5,209 nt of DNA, from assembly GCA_900556525.1 (NCBI GenBank), contig USOZ01000145.1, positions 1 through 5,209 of the forward strand, given 5' to 3'. Below, piece after piece: positions 1 to 5,209 of this stretch. Made by a program: the position numbers and the translations under genes. Within the stretch, counting starts at the first letter, position 1. Every line of letters begins with the position of its first letter. Origin of the DNA: an uncultured Oscillospiraceae bacterium. Its GTDB lineage: Bacteria; Bacillota; Clostridia; Oscillospirales; Ruminococcaceae. Below the pieces are notes generated by a model. It saw nothing but the letters and a program-made list of their open reading frames with translations. It was not told the origin of the DNA and did not search any database.

Positions 1-24
1 CTCCCGTCTGAACGGTTTCCTTTC
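1..24 (+). repeat. Left arm of perfect 24-bp inverted repeat
   Basis: Bases 1-24 are the exact reverse complement of 255-278, with the two arms separated by 230 bp. The match ends at 25/254 (c against c where g was needed) and on the other side stops only because the window begins. Both arms lie inside GH2 coding sequence and encode the same peptide (KETVQTG) on opposite strands. The repeat starting exactly at base 1 suggests the window starts at a contig end. Confidence 0.95.
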
Positions 25-253
25 CCGAAAGAACGGAATAGCGGACTGTTTTTGCGCTGAAATTCGGGTCGGTGTTGAAAATTGTTACGACGAAGCTGAT
101 TTTTTCCATAGCAGAGAAAGCGAACTTGTCGAATTCGGCAAGAACCGCGGTCGCCGCGCAGAAACTGCGCCAGTTGCGCGGGGCGATAAGTCCCTTTGAC
201 TCCATAAGCGAGTTCAGAACGCCGACGAGAGCTGTTCCCTGACCGGGGAAATC
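1..253 (-). CDS. Glycoside hydrolase family 2 protein, internal C-terminal-region fragment (inverted piece)
   Basis: On the minus strand an 84-codon open frame runs from 253 down to the window edge with no start or stop of its own. It begins with DFPGQGTALVGVLNSLMESK, which matches a signature I know from the C-terminal part of long GH2 (beta-galactosidase-like) proteins, the segment usually ending in 'DSKG'. It continues through a beta-sandwich-like stretch (ISFVVTIFNTDPNFSAKTVR) and ends with GKETVQTGE. The same last residues (KETVQTGE) open the plus-strand fragment at 257, so the two are consecutive parts of one protein in opposite orientation. The family hydrolyses beta-linked sugars; its catalytic barrel would lie upstream and is absent here. 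The residues encoded upstream of D at 253 (RLNGFLS) come from the repeat arm and fit the family poorly except for the Leu two places before the Asp. Membership in GH2 is recalled from motif similarity; substrate is unknown. Confidence 0.72.
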
Positions 254-254
254 C

Positions 255-278
255 GAAAGGAAACCGTTCAGACGGGAG
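255..278 (-). repeat. Right arm of perfect 24-bp inverted repeat
   Basis: This is the partner of bases 1-24. It marks where the plus-strand GH2 frame becomes genuine protein. To its left the sequence codes only on the minus strand, and to its right only on the plus strand. The orientation switch therefore falls at 254/255. Confidence 0.95.
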
Positions 279-958
279 AAATTGCGGTTTCCGACGGCGG
301 ACGCGTGCGCCGTATCGGCAGCGTACTGCTTGACCGCAGCGGAATATCCGCGCCCGAGAAACTGCACCTGCGCCTTGAGCTTATCGGAATCGAAGTCCAC
401 AACGACTACGACCTCTGGGTATATCCCGAACTGCCAGTTTCGGTTACCTACGAGGGAATAACCGTGGGCGGAAAAACGGTTTACTTCGCCGAGGACGAAA
501 CTCACGCGCGCGAGCGCATGAACAAAGGCGAAAAGACTATCGTTATCCCCCGCGCCGAGGGAAAACTGCCCGGAATATACTGCACGGATTTCTGGTGCTA
601 CCCGATGTTCAAGATAATTTCCGACTCGATGAATAAGCCCGTCGCTCCGGGAACAATGGGCTGCCTTATCGACGAAAAGCACCCCTCGCTCGCGCAGTTC
701 CCGACTGAATTTTTCTCCACTCCACAGTGGTACGGTCCCGTTATGCACAGCCACTGCGAAAACCTCGACGGAACGGGTATCGAACCTATCGTCTGGGCTA
801 TCGACAACCCGCACCGTGCCGAGCGCTTCGGAATACTCTACGAAGCTGACGGACTGCTCTGCTGCACGGTTCGTCTGCCCGAAATTGCCGAAACTCCCGA
901 GGGAAAATGCTTAGCGTACAGTCTGGCGGGGTATGTGCTTAACGGCGCCAAGAACTGA
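257..958 (+). CDS. Glycoside hydrolase family 2 protein, C-terminal fragment
   Basis: This frame encodes the C-terminal end of a long GH2 beta-galactosidase-like protein. It reads in frame from the repeat arm (KETVQTGEIAVSDGG) to a TGA at 956-958. Family-typical stretches are DLWVYPE (around 414-434), TDFWCYPMFKIISDSMNKPV (around 586-645), GTMGCLIDEKHPSLAQFPTE and STPQWYG (around 650-735), and a final RFGILYEADGLL segment. These C-terminal parts form accessory sandwich or flavodoxin-like modules; the catalytic acid and nucleophile would be several hundred residues upstream and are not in the window. A GTG at 305 could be called a start but has no ribosome binding site, and protein similarity extends upstream of it, so the true gene is truncated by the rearrangement at 254/255. 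Upstream of 254 this frame is nonsense and hits a TGA at 197-199. The SGNH hydrolase gene follows after 35 bp, suggesting co-transcription and a joint role in glycan breakdown. No signal peptide can be judged. Confidence 0.82.
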   Translation, partial: KETVQTGEIAVSDGGRVRRIGSVLLDRSGISAPEKLHLRLELIGIEVHNDYDLWVYPELPVSVTYEGITVGGKTVYFAEDETHARERMNKGEKTIVIPRAEGKLPGIYCTDFWCYPMFKIISDSMNKPVAPGTMGCLIDEKHPSLAQFPTEFFSTPQWYGPVMHSHCENLDGTGIEPIVWAIDNPHRAERFGILYEADGLLCCTVRLPEIAETPEGKCLAYSLAGYVLNGAKN

Positions 959-981
959 TTTTCCGCATAAAATAAATAAGT

Positions 982-985
982 GAGG
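982..985 (+). promoter_or_regulatory. Ribosome binding site of the SGNH hydrolase
   Basis: GAGG inside AAGTGAGGATT lies 8 nt before the ATG at 994 and fixes that start. No promoter is visible in the 35-bp gap after the GH2 stop, which supports read-through from the GH2 gene. Confidence 0.75.
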
Positions 986-993
986 ATTTAACA

Positions 994-1638
994 ATGACTG
1001 ATAAGGAAATAAAAGTTGAACGCTATCGAAATGAAAATAAATCCGTAAAGACGGGGCAGGTCGTTTTCGCAGGGTCGTCGCTTATGGAGATGTTCCCAAT
1101 AAATAAGCTGCTCGCGGAACACGACGACGATACAATTATCTACAACAGAGGGATAGGCGGCTTTTTAACCTCAGAACTGCTTGAAGTAATTGATGTTTGC
1201 GTTATCGACTTAAAGCCGTCGAGGGTGTTTATAAATATCGGCACAAACGACTTGAGCTGGTCGAGTATTCCGATTTCGGCGGTAATGGATAACTACGATA
1301 AAATAATCACCGCTATCGAATCCGCTCTGCCCGACGTCGAGATCTATCTTATGGCGTATTATCCCGTGAACTATGAAGCCGCGTCCGAGGAAATGAAAGA
1401 ATGTCTGAAGATCCGCACAAATGAAAAAATCAACGCCGCAAATCTTGAGGTCAGAAAGCTCGCGGAAAAGCACGGTCAGAAATACATTGATATAAACGCT
1501 AATCTAAAAGACGAAAAAGGCAGGCTTAAAGCCGAATATACCATAGAGGGAATGCACATTTACGAAAGCGGATACCGCTCGATTTACGACGACATCATGG
1601 CTTATGTAAAAGAACCGAAATGGAAAAAACAGCGCTAA
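994..1638 (+). CDS. SGNH/GDSL-family hydrolase (probable esterase or acetylesterase)
   Basis: The 214-residue protein has the size and block order of single-domain SGNH hydrolases, a family that removes acyl or acetyl esters from sugars, lipids and other substrates. Block I is VVFAGSSLMEMFP, where the nucleophile would be Ser29. Block II is YNRGIGG with oxyanion-hole glycine around residues 53-56. Block III is INIGTNDLSW with Asn85. Block V is EGMHIYESGY with catalytic His188. Two positions differ from the textbook motif: GDSL reads GSSL (Asp to Ser before the nucleophile), and the D-x-x-H acid position is Glu185. Both substitutions are tolerated in parts of the family, so activity is likely. 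There is no signal peptide or membrane segment, so it is probably cytoplasmic. It follows the GH2 gene by 35 bp, suggesting the pair handles an esterified oligosaccharide. That pairing is inference; the substrate cannot be read from the sequence. The gene ends just before a strong hairpin. Confidence 0.87.
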   Translation: MTDKEIKVERYRNENKSVKTGQVVFAGSSLMEMFPINKLLAEHDDDTIIYNRGIGGFLTSELLEVIDVCVIDLKPSRVFINIGTNDLSWSSIPISAVMDNYDKIITAIESALPDVEIYLMAYYPVNYEAASEEMKECLKIRTNEKINAANLEVRKLAEKHGQKYIDINANLKDEKGRLKAEYTIEGMHIYESGYRSIYDDIMAYVKEPKWKKQR

Positions 1639-1644
1639 AAACAA

Positions 1645-1670
1645 ATCCCCGAACCTCTCGGTTCGGGGAT
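1645..1670. terminator. Bidirectional intrinsic terminator between converging genes
   Basis: An 11-bp perfect stem (ATCCCCGAACC / GGTTCGGGGAT) encloses a TCTC loop. It sits 6 bp after the SGNH hydrolase stop and 13 bp beyond the rpmE stop. On the minus strand it is followed by TTGTTTTTAG, a good U-rich tract for ending rpmE transcripts. On the plus strand AATTGTTTCC follows, a weaker tract that should still help end the hydrolase transcript. Confidence 0.88.
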
Positions 1671-1683
1671 AATTGTTTCCGGC

Positions 1684-1887
1684 TTACTTGTCCAGATTGT
1701 ACTTCTTCTTGAAACGGTCTACGCGTCCGCCTGTATCAACAAGCTTCTGCTTACCGGTAAAGAAGGGGTGGCACTTGGAGCAGATTTCAACCTTGATGTT
1801 CTGCTTTGTGGAACGGGTCTCGATAACCTCGCCGCAAGCGCAGGTAATAGTTGTAGCCTCATACTTGGGATGAATGTCCTTTTTCAT
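1684..1887 (-). CDS. rpmE: 50S ribosomal protein L31 (bL31), zinc-binding type
   Basis: The 67-residue protein is a full-length bL31, a small protein of the large ribosomal subunit that bridges to the small subunit at the central protuberance. The N-terminus MKKDIHPKY and the HPFFTGKQ motif are hallmarks of the family. Cys16, Cys18, Cys36 and Cys39 form the CxC...CxxC zinc-binding set, so this is the zinc-containing (C+) form and not the cysteine-free paralogue made under zinc limitation. The ATG at 1885-1887 is preceded by AAAGGCGGTGA, a strong ribosome binding site. The gene stands alone with its own promoter and leader to its right, and its 3' end converges on the SGNH hydrolase across a shared terminator. 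Intact and ordinary. Confidence 0.98.
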   Translation of the reverse strand: MKKDIHPKYEATTITCACGEVIETRSTKQNIKVEICSKCHPFFTGKQKLVDTGGRVDRFKKKYNLDK

Positions 1888-1892
1888 GCACT

Positions 1893-1901
1893 GTCACCGC
1901 C
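1893..1901 (-). promoter_or_regulatory. Ribosome binding site of rpmE
   Basis: On the minus strand AAGGCGGTGA ends about 5 nt before the ATG at 1887, close to the 16S anti-SD complement. It settles the start codon and predicts efficient translation. Confidence 0.8.
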
Positions 1902-1909
1902 TTTTCGTT

Positions 1910-1940
1910 AAAAAATCCCGCTGTGGGGAGCAACCCACAG
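1910..1940 (-). promoter_or_regulatory. rpmE leader hairpin, candidate L31 autoregulatory or attenuator element
   Basis: In the rpmE 5' untranslated region the minus strand folds into a 7-bp perfect stem, CTGTGGG / CCCACAG (1934-1940 with 1921-1927), with loop TTGCTC. CGGGA and then six T (1910-1915) follow. This resembles an intrinsic terminator with a 5-nt gap before the U-tract, placed before the ribosome binding site. Ribosomal-protein leaders that bind their own product, including leaders ahead of L31 genes, are known in Firmicutes. Whether this one belongs to a described L31 leader class is unverified. It could equally be a transcript-stabilising hairpin. Confidence 0.55.
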
Positions 1941-1955
1941 ACCTATCGGTTATCA

Positions 1956-1984
1956 ATTATACCATATAAGCTGAGCTGTGTCAA
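1956..1984 (-). promoter_or_regulatory. Consensus SigA promoter with extended -10 for rpmE
   Basis: On the minus strand TTGACA (1979-1984) and TATAAT (1956-1961) are separated by exactly 17 bp, a perfect match to the housekeeping promoter consensus. TG-G just before TATAAT also gives an extended -10. Transcription should start around 1949-1951, leaving a leader of roughly 63 nt before the rpmE ATG. The -35 overlaps by two bases the inverted repeat that follows the large upstream gene. Confidence 0.93.
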
Positions 1985-2010
1985 GTGTTTTTTTATTTTT
2001 TGAAACACTT
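1983..2010. terminator. A/T-rich inverted repeat after the large minus-strand gene, possible weak terminator
   Basis: AAGTGTTT (1983-1990) and AAACACTT (2003-2010) form an 8-bp stem around a 12-nt T-rich loop, 23 bp past the stop of the large gene. Its position suits a terminator. However, the stem is A/T-rich and no U-tract follows it on the minus strand, so termination would be weak and read-through into rpmE possible. A second small stem (TTTGC/GCAAA, 2009-2021) adjoins it. Confidence 0.4.
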
Positions 2011-2033
2011 TGCTCTGCAAAAATCCCGCCGTA

Positions 2034-5009
2034 TCAATATCCGTTTGAAAGCGCCGTGCCTGTTGAGCTGCACCAGCTTCCGAACGGAACGTAATACGAA
2101 TCGTCAAGATAAAGCTTTCCCGCCGCAGGATATATTGACGAATAATTGTTGAACGAGCTGCTGCCGTAAACATAATTATAGTAGTCCGGAACATAGTAGT
2201 CGGAGAATACAACGTTCTCCGCAGCGTTCACTACCGCGATGCCTATCAGCTTCATTTCATCGTCAGCCTGCTGTTCGCTGTAATTATCATTTTCATAATT
2301 CGCGTTTTCTTCGTCGTAAAAATAATCTCTGAAATACGAATCGCGCATGAAAAGGAGCTGAACACGAACGTCGGAAATGCTGTTCAAACGACTGAAATTA
2401 CCGAGATATTCCGAAAGCCCCGATTTTTTTGCAAGTTCCGCGATTTCGTCGTTTTCACGCGCATATTCGTCATAGCCGCTGAGAATTTCCCAGCTTCCCG
2501 CTCTGAGTTCGACCGAGAACTCGTTCGCGTTTTCAAGTTCAAAAACTCCCGCGTTCTGCTGCATGAAAAGCTGAACGGCTTTTGAGATATTGAGCGCGTA
2601 ACTGTCGAGTTTTTCTTTTTCCTTTGCGAAATTTTCCTCGTCCTCGCGGGCGGTTGAAATTCCCTCTATAAGATTCGGATATGTTCCGACAACGAAATCG
2701 TCCTTGACATTTTCCTTTCCGCCCCATTCAAACACGCCGTCGATATAATTGTATGTGTCGGGTAGAGCGGAAGGAAGGTCGCTCGGATCGTCGGTGTAAA
2801 CCACGCAAACGCCCGTCAGAACGGGGACGTTCAAAAAATCTTCATCATACGAGTCATACGAGTATGTGTAATCGGAAAGCGCGTGCGCAATATCAAACGT
2901 CAGCTCAATATACATATTTTTGCTGTCGTCAGCGCCGCTTGCCCGCATAACATTTTCAAAATCGACAAATCCCAGCCCCGCGTCGTCGATAACTTCAAGC
3001 CCCTGTTCGCCGTTGTACAGCTTTATTGTTCTCGGCTCGTTAAACAGCGTATAGCCGTCGACCACGGGATATTTTTCAATATCCGAATCGCTCAGAGCGT
3101 TGCCGTCTTTCCAGAACTGTCCGGCGAATTCGTCATAAATATGCCTTGCGTATCTGTTTGCGTCAAATACCGAGGACTCGGTGTAGTACGAATAATGCTC
3201 CGACATTCTTTCGCCGCGCTTCATTTCATCAATGTTCTTTTGCAGGCTATCGATAAGGTCCATTTTATCAGCAATATCGCGCAGAACATCGTTCTTGTCG
3301 AGCGCTTCAAGCATTTTTTCACTTATGTTGAGCCTTATGCTGTTGAGCGTTTTTTCGTCCATTTCTTCCGCGAGATCTATGCACTTTTCGCCTGAAATAT
3401 CGGGAATTTCAACGGCTTCACCCGAGGTGTACGGCGTAAGCTCCGCGTTGAACCGAAGCGAGAGTATTGACGTAACATTTATGGAAAATTCCGCGTTAAG
3501 TCTGCTTTCGTCGCCGTCCAGCGACCAGCTTATCTTTGCGCATTTAAGCGCTTCCTTTATTATTGCGGCAGAGCTTCCCGAGTCACTCAGCGACATCATT
3601 TCTCCCGTTATATCGTTGCCGCTGTATCTTGACTCGGTAAGAATTGAGGAGAGCATTTCGTCCTTGTCGGAAAGACTGAGGGTGTACTTGCCCGTGCGGA
3701 CGGATTTTCCGCAGTATGTGATATTGTCGCAATCTTCGCAGATAAGGTCGAGAACGAGCGGTTTTCCGTCAGTTCCGTCAACATACGAAATTTCGGTTTT
3801 TATGGTTCCCGTTGCGTCTTTTATAAGAACGTCGTCTTCGGTAGCTGAAATGACCGAGAACTGCCCGCCGCCCGGAATGTCGGCAATAATGCGGAATTCG
3901 CCATTATTGTTCACAAGACCTGCCGCGAAGCTCTCGCCGTCCTCGGAAGTGTCTGTTACAATGATAGTTTTTCCGATTATTTCCGTGTGCGGAGCGATAT
4001 AGTTGCAGACGGTAATCTGCATATTCGGGTCTATATTCTCGCTGCTAAACAACTTTTCATATTCCGAAACGCTTTTGCTTGAGGCTGAAACGTAAAAATT
4101 GCGCAGAAATTCATCATTTTTGAGGAATTCGCCCCATTTTTTCAGTATATCGCCGCATAATTCGTTTGAGAATACGGTTTTTACCTCCGTACCCTTTACC
4201 TGAATTCCCGCAACGGTAAACTCGCCGTCGGTATATGTAAACTTAGCGGAAGAATATGCCTCGTCGACGATTTTGTACATTTCATTTCGGATACGTTCTA
4301 TTTCTTCACGCGGAATTGTTATCGAGTTTTCGCCGTTTTCGTTTTCCATATAAAAAGTATAATCACAGAAATTCGGCATGGTAAGCGTCGTAAGTTCTTC
4401 CGAGCGATACTGTTCAAGACAGAAAATATCCGAATCCTTGAACCGCGCCGCGTAGGTGTATTTGTTGCCGTTTTCGCCGCTCTGAACGTGTGAAACCAGC
4501 GATATGCCGCGCATTGCGTCGAGGTATTCGCTCACGCTGTCGTTGCCGTCAAGTATCGCTTTCAAAAATGAATAAAATTCAACGTCGGCAGTAATTTTTA
4601 CTTCGCTGTCGCCGTACAATTCAAGTATTCTGTCGAACGAACTTGTATTGTTAATGATCGATATGATCTCGCGGTTTTGATACCCCGTTTCTCTTGCCTG
4701 TTCGGTCAACAGTACGGCTTCGATCCGTGCCGCGATCGCGTCATCTACCGCGCCGAAATCAAACTCCTCGCCGCCGAGAATATAGTCGGAATACGATTTA
4801 AGCGCAATTTCCTTTGCATATCCCGCGTCACCCTTTATAAGCCGCATTATCTGGTTGCTGAAGCAGAAATATCCGACCGCTGCCGCCGCGCCTGCGAGGA
4901 CTATCGCTGTTCCTCCGATAATCAGACCGACCTTGCCCTTTTTCTTTTTTGGGGAAGCTGCCACTGTCCCTGCTCGCATCGATGATGATGCTGCTGTACA
5001 TCTGATCAA
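2034..5009 (-). CDS. Large single-pass membrane protein of unknown function, N-terminus missing
   Basis: I do not recognise this protein. The frame could start at a TTG at 5009, but that start has no ribosome binding site, and its first 16 or so codons are antisense to ATP synthase subunit K. Genuine sequence probably begins near 4960 with SPKKKKGK, a lysine-rich cytoplasmic flank. A membrane helix follows at about residues 27-50 (VGLIIGGTAIVLAGAAAAVG). The remaining roughly 940 residues should lie outside the cell. They are acidic and mainly beta-like with helical stretches (for example residues 560-602, between two sandwich-like regions). The last 100 or so residues are rich in Tyr, Asp and Asn (SDYYVPDYYNYVYG; YFYDEENANYENDNYSEQQ). 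The protein ends GSWCSSTGTALSNGY. No catalytic motif, sortase signal or repeat is evident. Clostridial proteins of this layout often begin with a zinc-ribbon and Pro/Ala linker before the KKKK-helix; by analogy that part may have been lost at the junction. A role in the cell envelope is only inference. Confidence 0.8.
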   Translation of the reverse strand: MIRCTAASSSMRAGTVAASPKKKKGKVGLIIGGTAIVLAGAAAAVGYFCFSNQIMRLIKGDAGYAKEIALKSYSDYILGGEEFDFGAVDDAIAARIEAVLLTEQARETGYQNREIISIINNTSSFDRILELYGDSEVKITADVEFYSFLKAILDGNDSVSEYLDAMRGISLVSHVQSGENGNKYTYAARFKDSDIFCLEQYRSEELTTLTMPNFCDYTFYMENENGENSITIPREEIERIRNEMYKIVDEAYSSAKFTYTDGEFTVAGIQVKGTEVKTVFSNELCGDILKKWGEFLKNDEFLRNFYVSASSKSVSEYEKLFSSENIDPNMQITVCNYIAPHTEIIGKTIIVTDTSEDGESFAAGLVNNNGEFRIIADIPGGGQFSVISATEDDVLIKDATGTIKTEISYVDGTDGKPLVLDLICEDCDNITYCGKSVRTGKYTLSLSDKDEMLSSILTESRYSGNDITGEMMSLSDSGSSAAIIKEALKCAKISWSLDGDESRLNAEFSINVTSILSLRFNAELTPYTSGEAVEIPDISGEKCIDLAEEMDEKTLNSIRLNISEKMLEALDKNDVLRDIADKMDLIDSLQKNIDEMKRGERMSEHYSYYTESSVFDANRYARHIYDEFAGQFWKDGNALSDSDIEKYPVVDGYTLFNEPRTIKLYNGEQGLEVIDDAGLGFVDFENVMRASGADDSKNMYIELTFDIAHALSDYTYSYDSYDEDFLNVPVLTGVCVVYTDDPSDLPSALPDTYNYIDGVFEWGGKENVKDDFVVGTYPNLIEGISTAREDEENFAKEKEKLDSYALNISKAVQLFMQQNAGVFELENANEFSVELRAGSWEILSGYDEYARENDEIAELAKKSGLSEYLGNFSRLNSISDVRVQLLFMRDSYFRDYFYDEENANYENDNYSEQQADDEMKLIGIAVVNAAENVVFSDYYVPDYYNYVYGSSSFNNYSSIYPAAGKLYLDDSYYVPFGSWCSSTGTALSNGY
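4964..5005 (+). CDS. V-type ATP synthase subunit K (membrane ring), C-terminal fragment
   Basis: Thirteen plus-strand codons before a TGA at 5003-5005 read LSLLASMMMLLYI, a hydrophobic end like the last helix of the proteolipid subunit K (c-ring), which carries ions through the membrane rotor. The call rests mainly on position: subunit K commonly precedes subunit E in Clostridia V-type ATPase operons, and subunit E begins 33 bp downstream. Upstream of about 4964 the frame reads KLP and then becomes antisense to the large minus-strand gene, so nearly all of the gene is missing. The segment is too short to prove identity. Confidence 0.5.
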   Translation: MSLLASMMMLLYI

Positions 5010-5021
5010 GAAATAAAACGT

Positions 5022-5030
5022 AAAGGCAGG
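5022..5030 (+). promoter_or_regulatory. Ribosome binding site of subunit E
   Basis: AAAGGCAGG lies 8-16 nt before the ATG at 5039 and supports that start. No promoter is visible in the 33-bp gap after the subunit K stop, as expected inside an operon. Confidence 0.65.
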
Positions 5031-5038
5031 GCTTTACC

Positions 5039-5209
5039 ATGAAAGGCACTGAAAAAATAATCGCACATATCCGCTCCGACGCCGAAGCGAAGGCTGCTGC
5101 GATACTCGCTCAGGCCGAACAGCAGTGTGCCGTTATCCGTGAGGACTATGACAAGCAGGCCAAGGCGGTCTATGCCGACAAGGTGCGCTCCGGCGTGAAG
5201 GAATGTGAG
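5039..5209 (+). CDS. V-type ATP synthase subunit E, N-terminal part (runs off the window)
   Basis: Fifty-seven codons are present and the frame is open at the window edge. The N-terminus MKGTEKIIAHIRSDAEAKAA followed by ILAQAEQQC and KVRSGVKECE is typical of A/V-type ATP synthase subunit E in Clostridia. This subunit forms the long Ala/Glu/Lys-rich helix of the peripheral stalk that, with its stalk partner, holds the catalytic head against the membrane sector. The sequence here is almost all charged and alanine-rich helix with coiled-coil character, as expected. Full-length family members are about 200 residues, so roughly 140 are missing to the right. The probable subunit K end lies just upstream, matching the usual operon order, so further ATP synthase genes should follow. 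Only the rightmost 250 or so bases of the window belong to this operon. Confidence 0.88.
   Translation, partial: MKGTEKIIAHIRSDAEAKAAAILAQAEQQCAVIREDYDKQAKAVYADKVRSGVKECE

Noticed and set aside
1210..1473. Minus-strand open frame inside the SGNH hydrolase gene
   Set aside because: The plus-strand protein has all catalytic blocks in frame; this one shows no motif or ribosome binding site.
1673..1873. Plus-strand open frame opposite rpmE
   Set aside because: It is the antisense of a clear bL31 gene that has a promoter and ribosome binding site of its own.
2883..3395. 170-codon plus-strand open frame
   Set aside because: Also antisense to the large gene, overlaps another shadow frame, and has no start signal.
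3232..4002. 256-codon plus-strand open frame inside the large minus-strand gene
   Set aside because: Its composition (Ser/Ile/Leu-rich) follows from being antisense to the large gene. It has no ribosome binding site and no recognisable domain.
4979..4991. GATGATGATG trinucleotide run near the right junction
   Set aside because: It encodes the Met-Met-Met of the probable subunit K end. Three units are too few to call a repeat tract, and it lies outside the likely breakpoint (4960-4964).
4676..5005. Plus-strand frames reading left from subunit K into 4677-4960
   Set aside because: None continues the expected subunit K sequence (no glycine-rich transmembrane helices). This stretch codes for the large protein on the minus strand.
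1..5209. CRISPR array, tRNA, rRNA or insertion sequence
   Set aside because: There are no regularly spaced repeats, no cloverleaf or rRNA-like stretch, and no transposase-like frame. The only sizeable repeat is the inverted pair at 1-24 and 255-278.

Overview
The window looks like DNA from a gut-type Clostridia bacterium, most likely an Oscillospiraceae/Ruminococcus-like Firmicute. The evidence is indirect: a four-cysteine bL31, V-type (A/V) ATP synthase genes, a GH2-type glycosidase next to an SGNH esterase-like gene, AAGG/GAGG ribosome binding sites and a consensus SigA-type promoter. The lineage is an inference from style and families, not from a marker search.

Layout, left to right. Bases 1-253 (minus) and 257-958 (plus) encode two adjacent pieces of one glycoside hydrolase family 2 C-terminal region, in opposite orientations. 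They are joined at about 254/255 and share a perfect 24-bp inverted repeat (1-24 and 255-278). An SGNH/GDSL-type hydrolase (994-1638, plus) follows after 35 bp, probably in the same transcript. A strong hairpin (1645-1670) lies between this gene and the convergent rpmE gene for ribosomal protein bL31 (1684-1887, minus). rpmE has its own consensus promoter with an extended -10 element, and a short structured leader. From 2034 to about 4960 (minus) runs a very large membrane-anchored protein of unknown function, whose N-terminus is missing. At about 4960-4964 the sequence switches to the last 13 codons of what is probably V-type ATP synthase subunit K (plus), followed by the first 57 codons of subunit E (5039-5209, plus).

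How the genes relate. The GH2 protein and the SGNH hydrolase plausibly act together on decorated glycans, one cleaving a glycosidic bond and the other removing an ester group. rpmE is an independent housekeeping unit. The large protein probably displays a roughly 940-residue domain outside the cell. The subunit K and E fragments belong to an ATP synthase operon that continues to the right.

The most important point for a reader is that both ends look rearranged. At the left a single gene folds back on itself. At the right the start of the large gene and almost all of the subunit K gene are missing at the same point. Amplification or assembly chimerism explains both most simply. A genuine invertible segment at the left end is a less likely alternative that can be tested. 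I see no convincing new defence, CRISPR or mobile system here.
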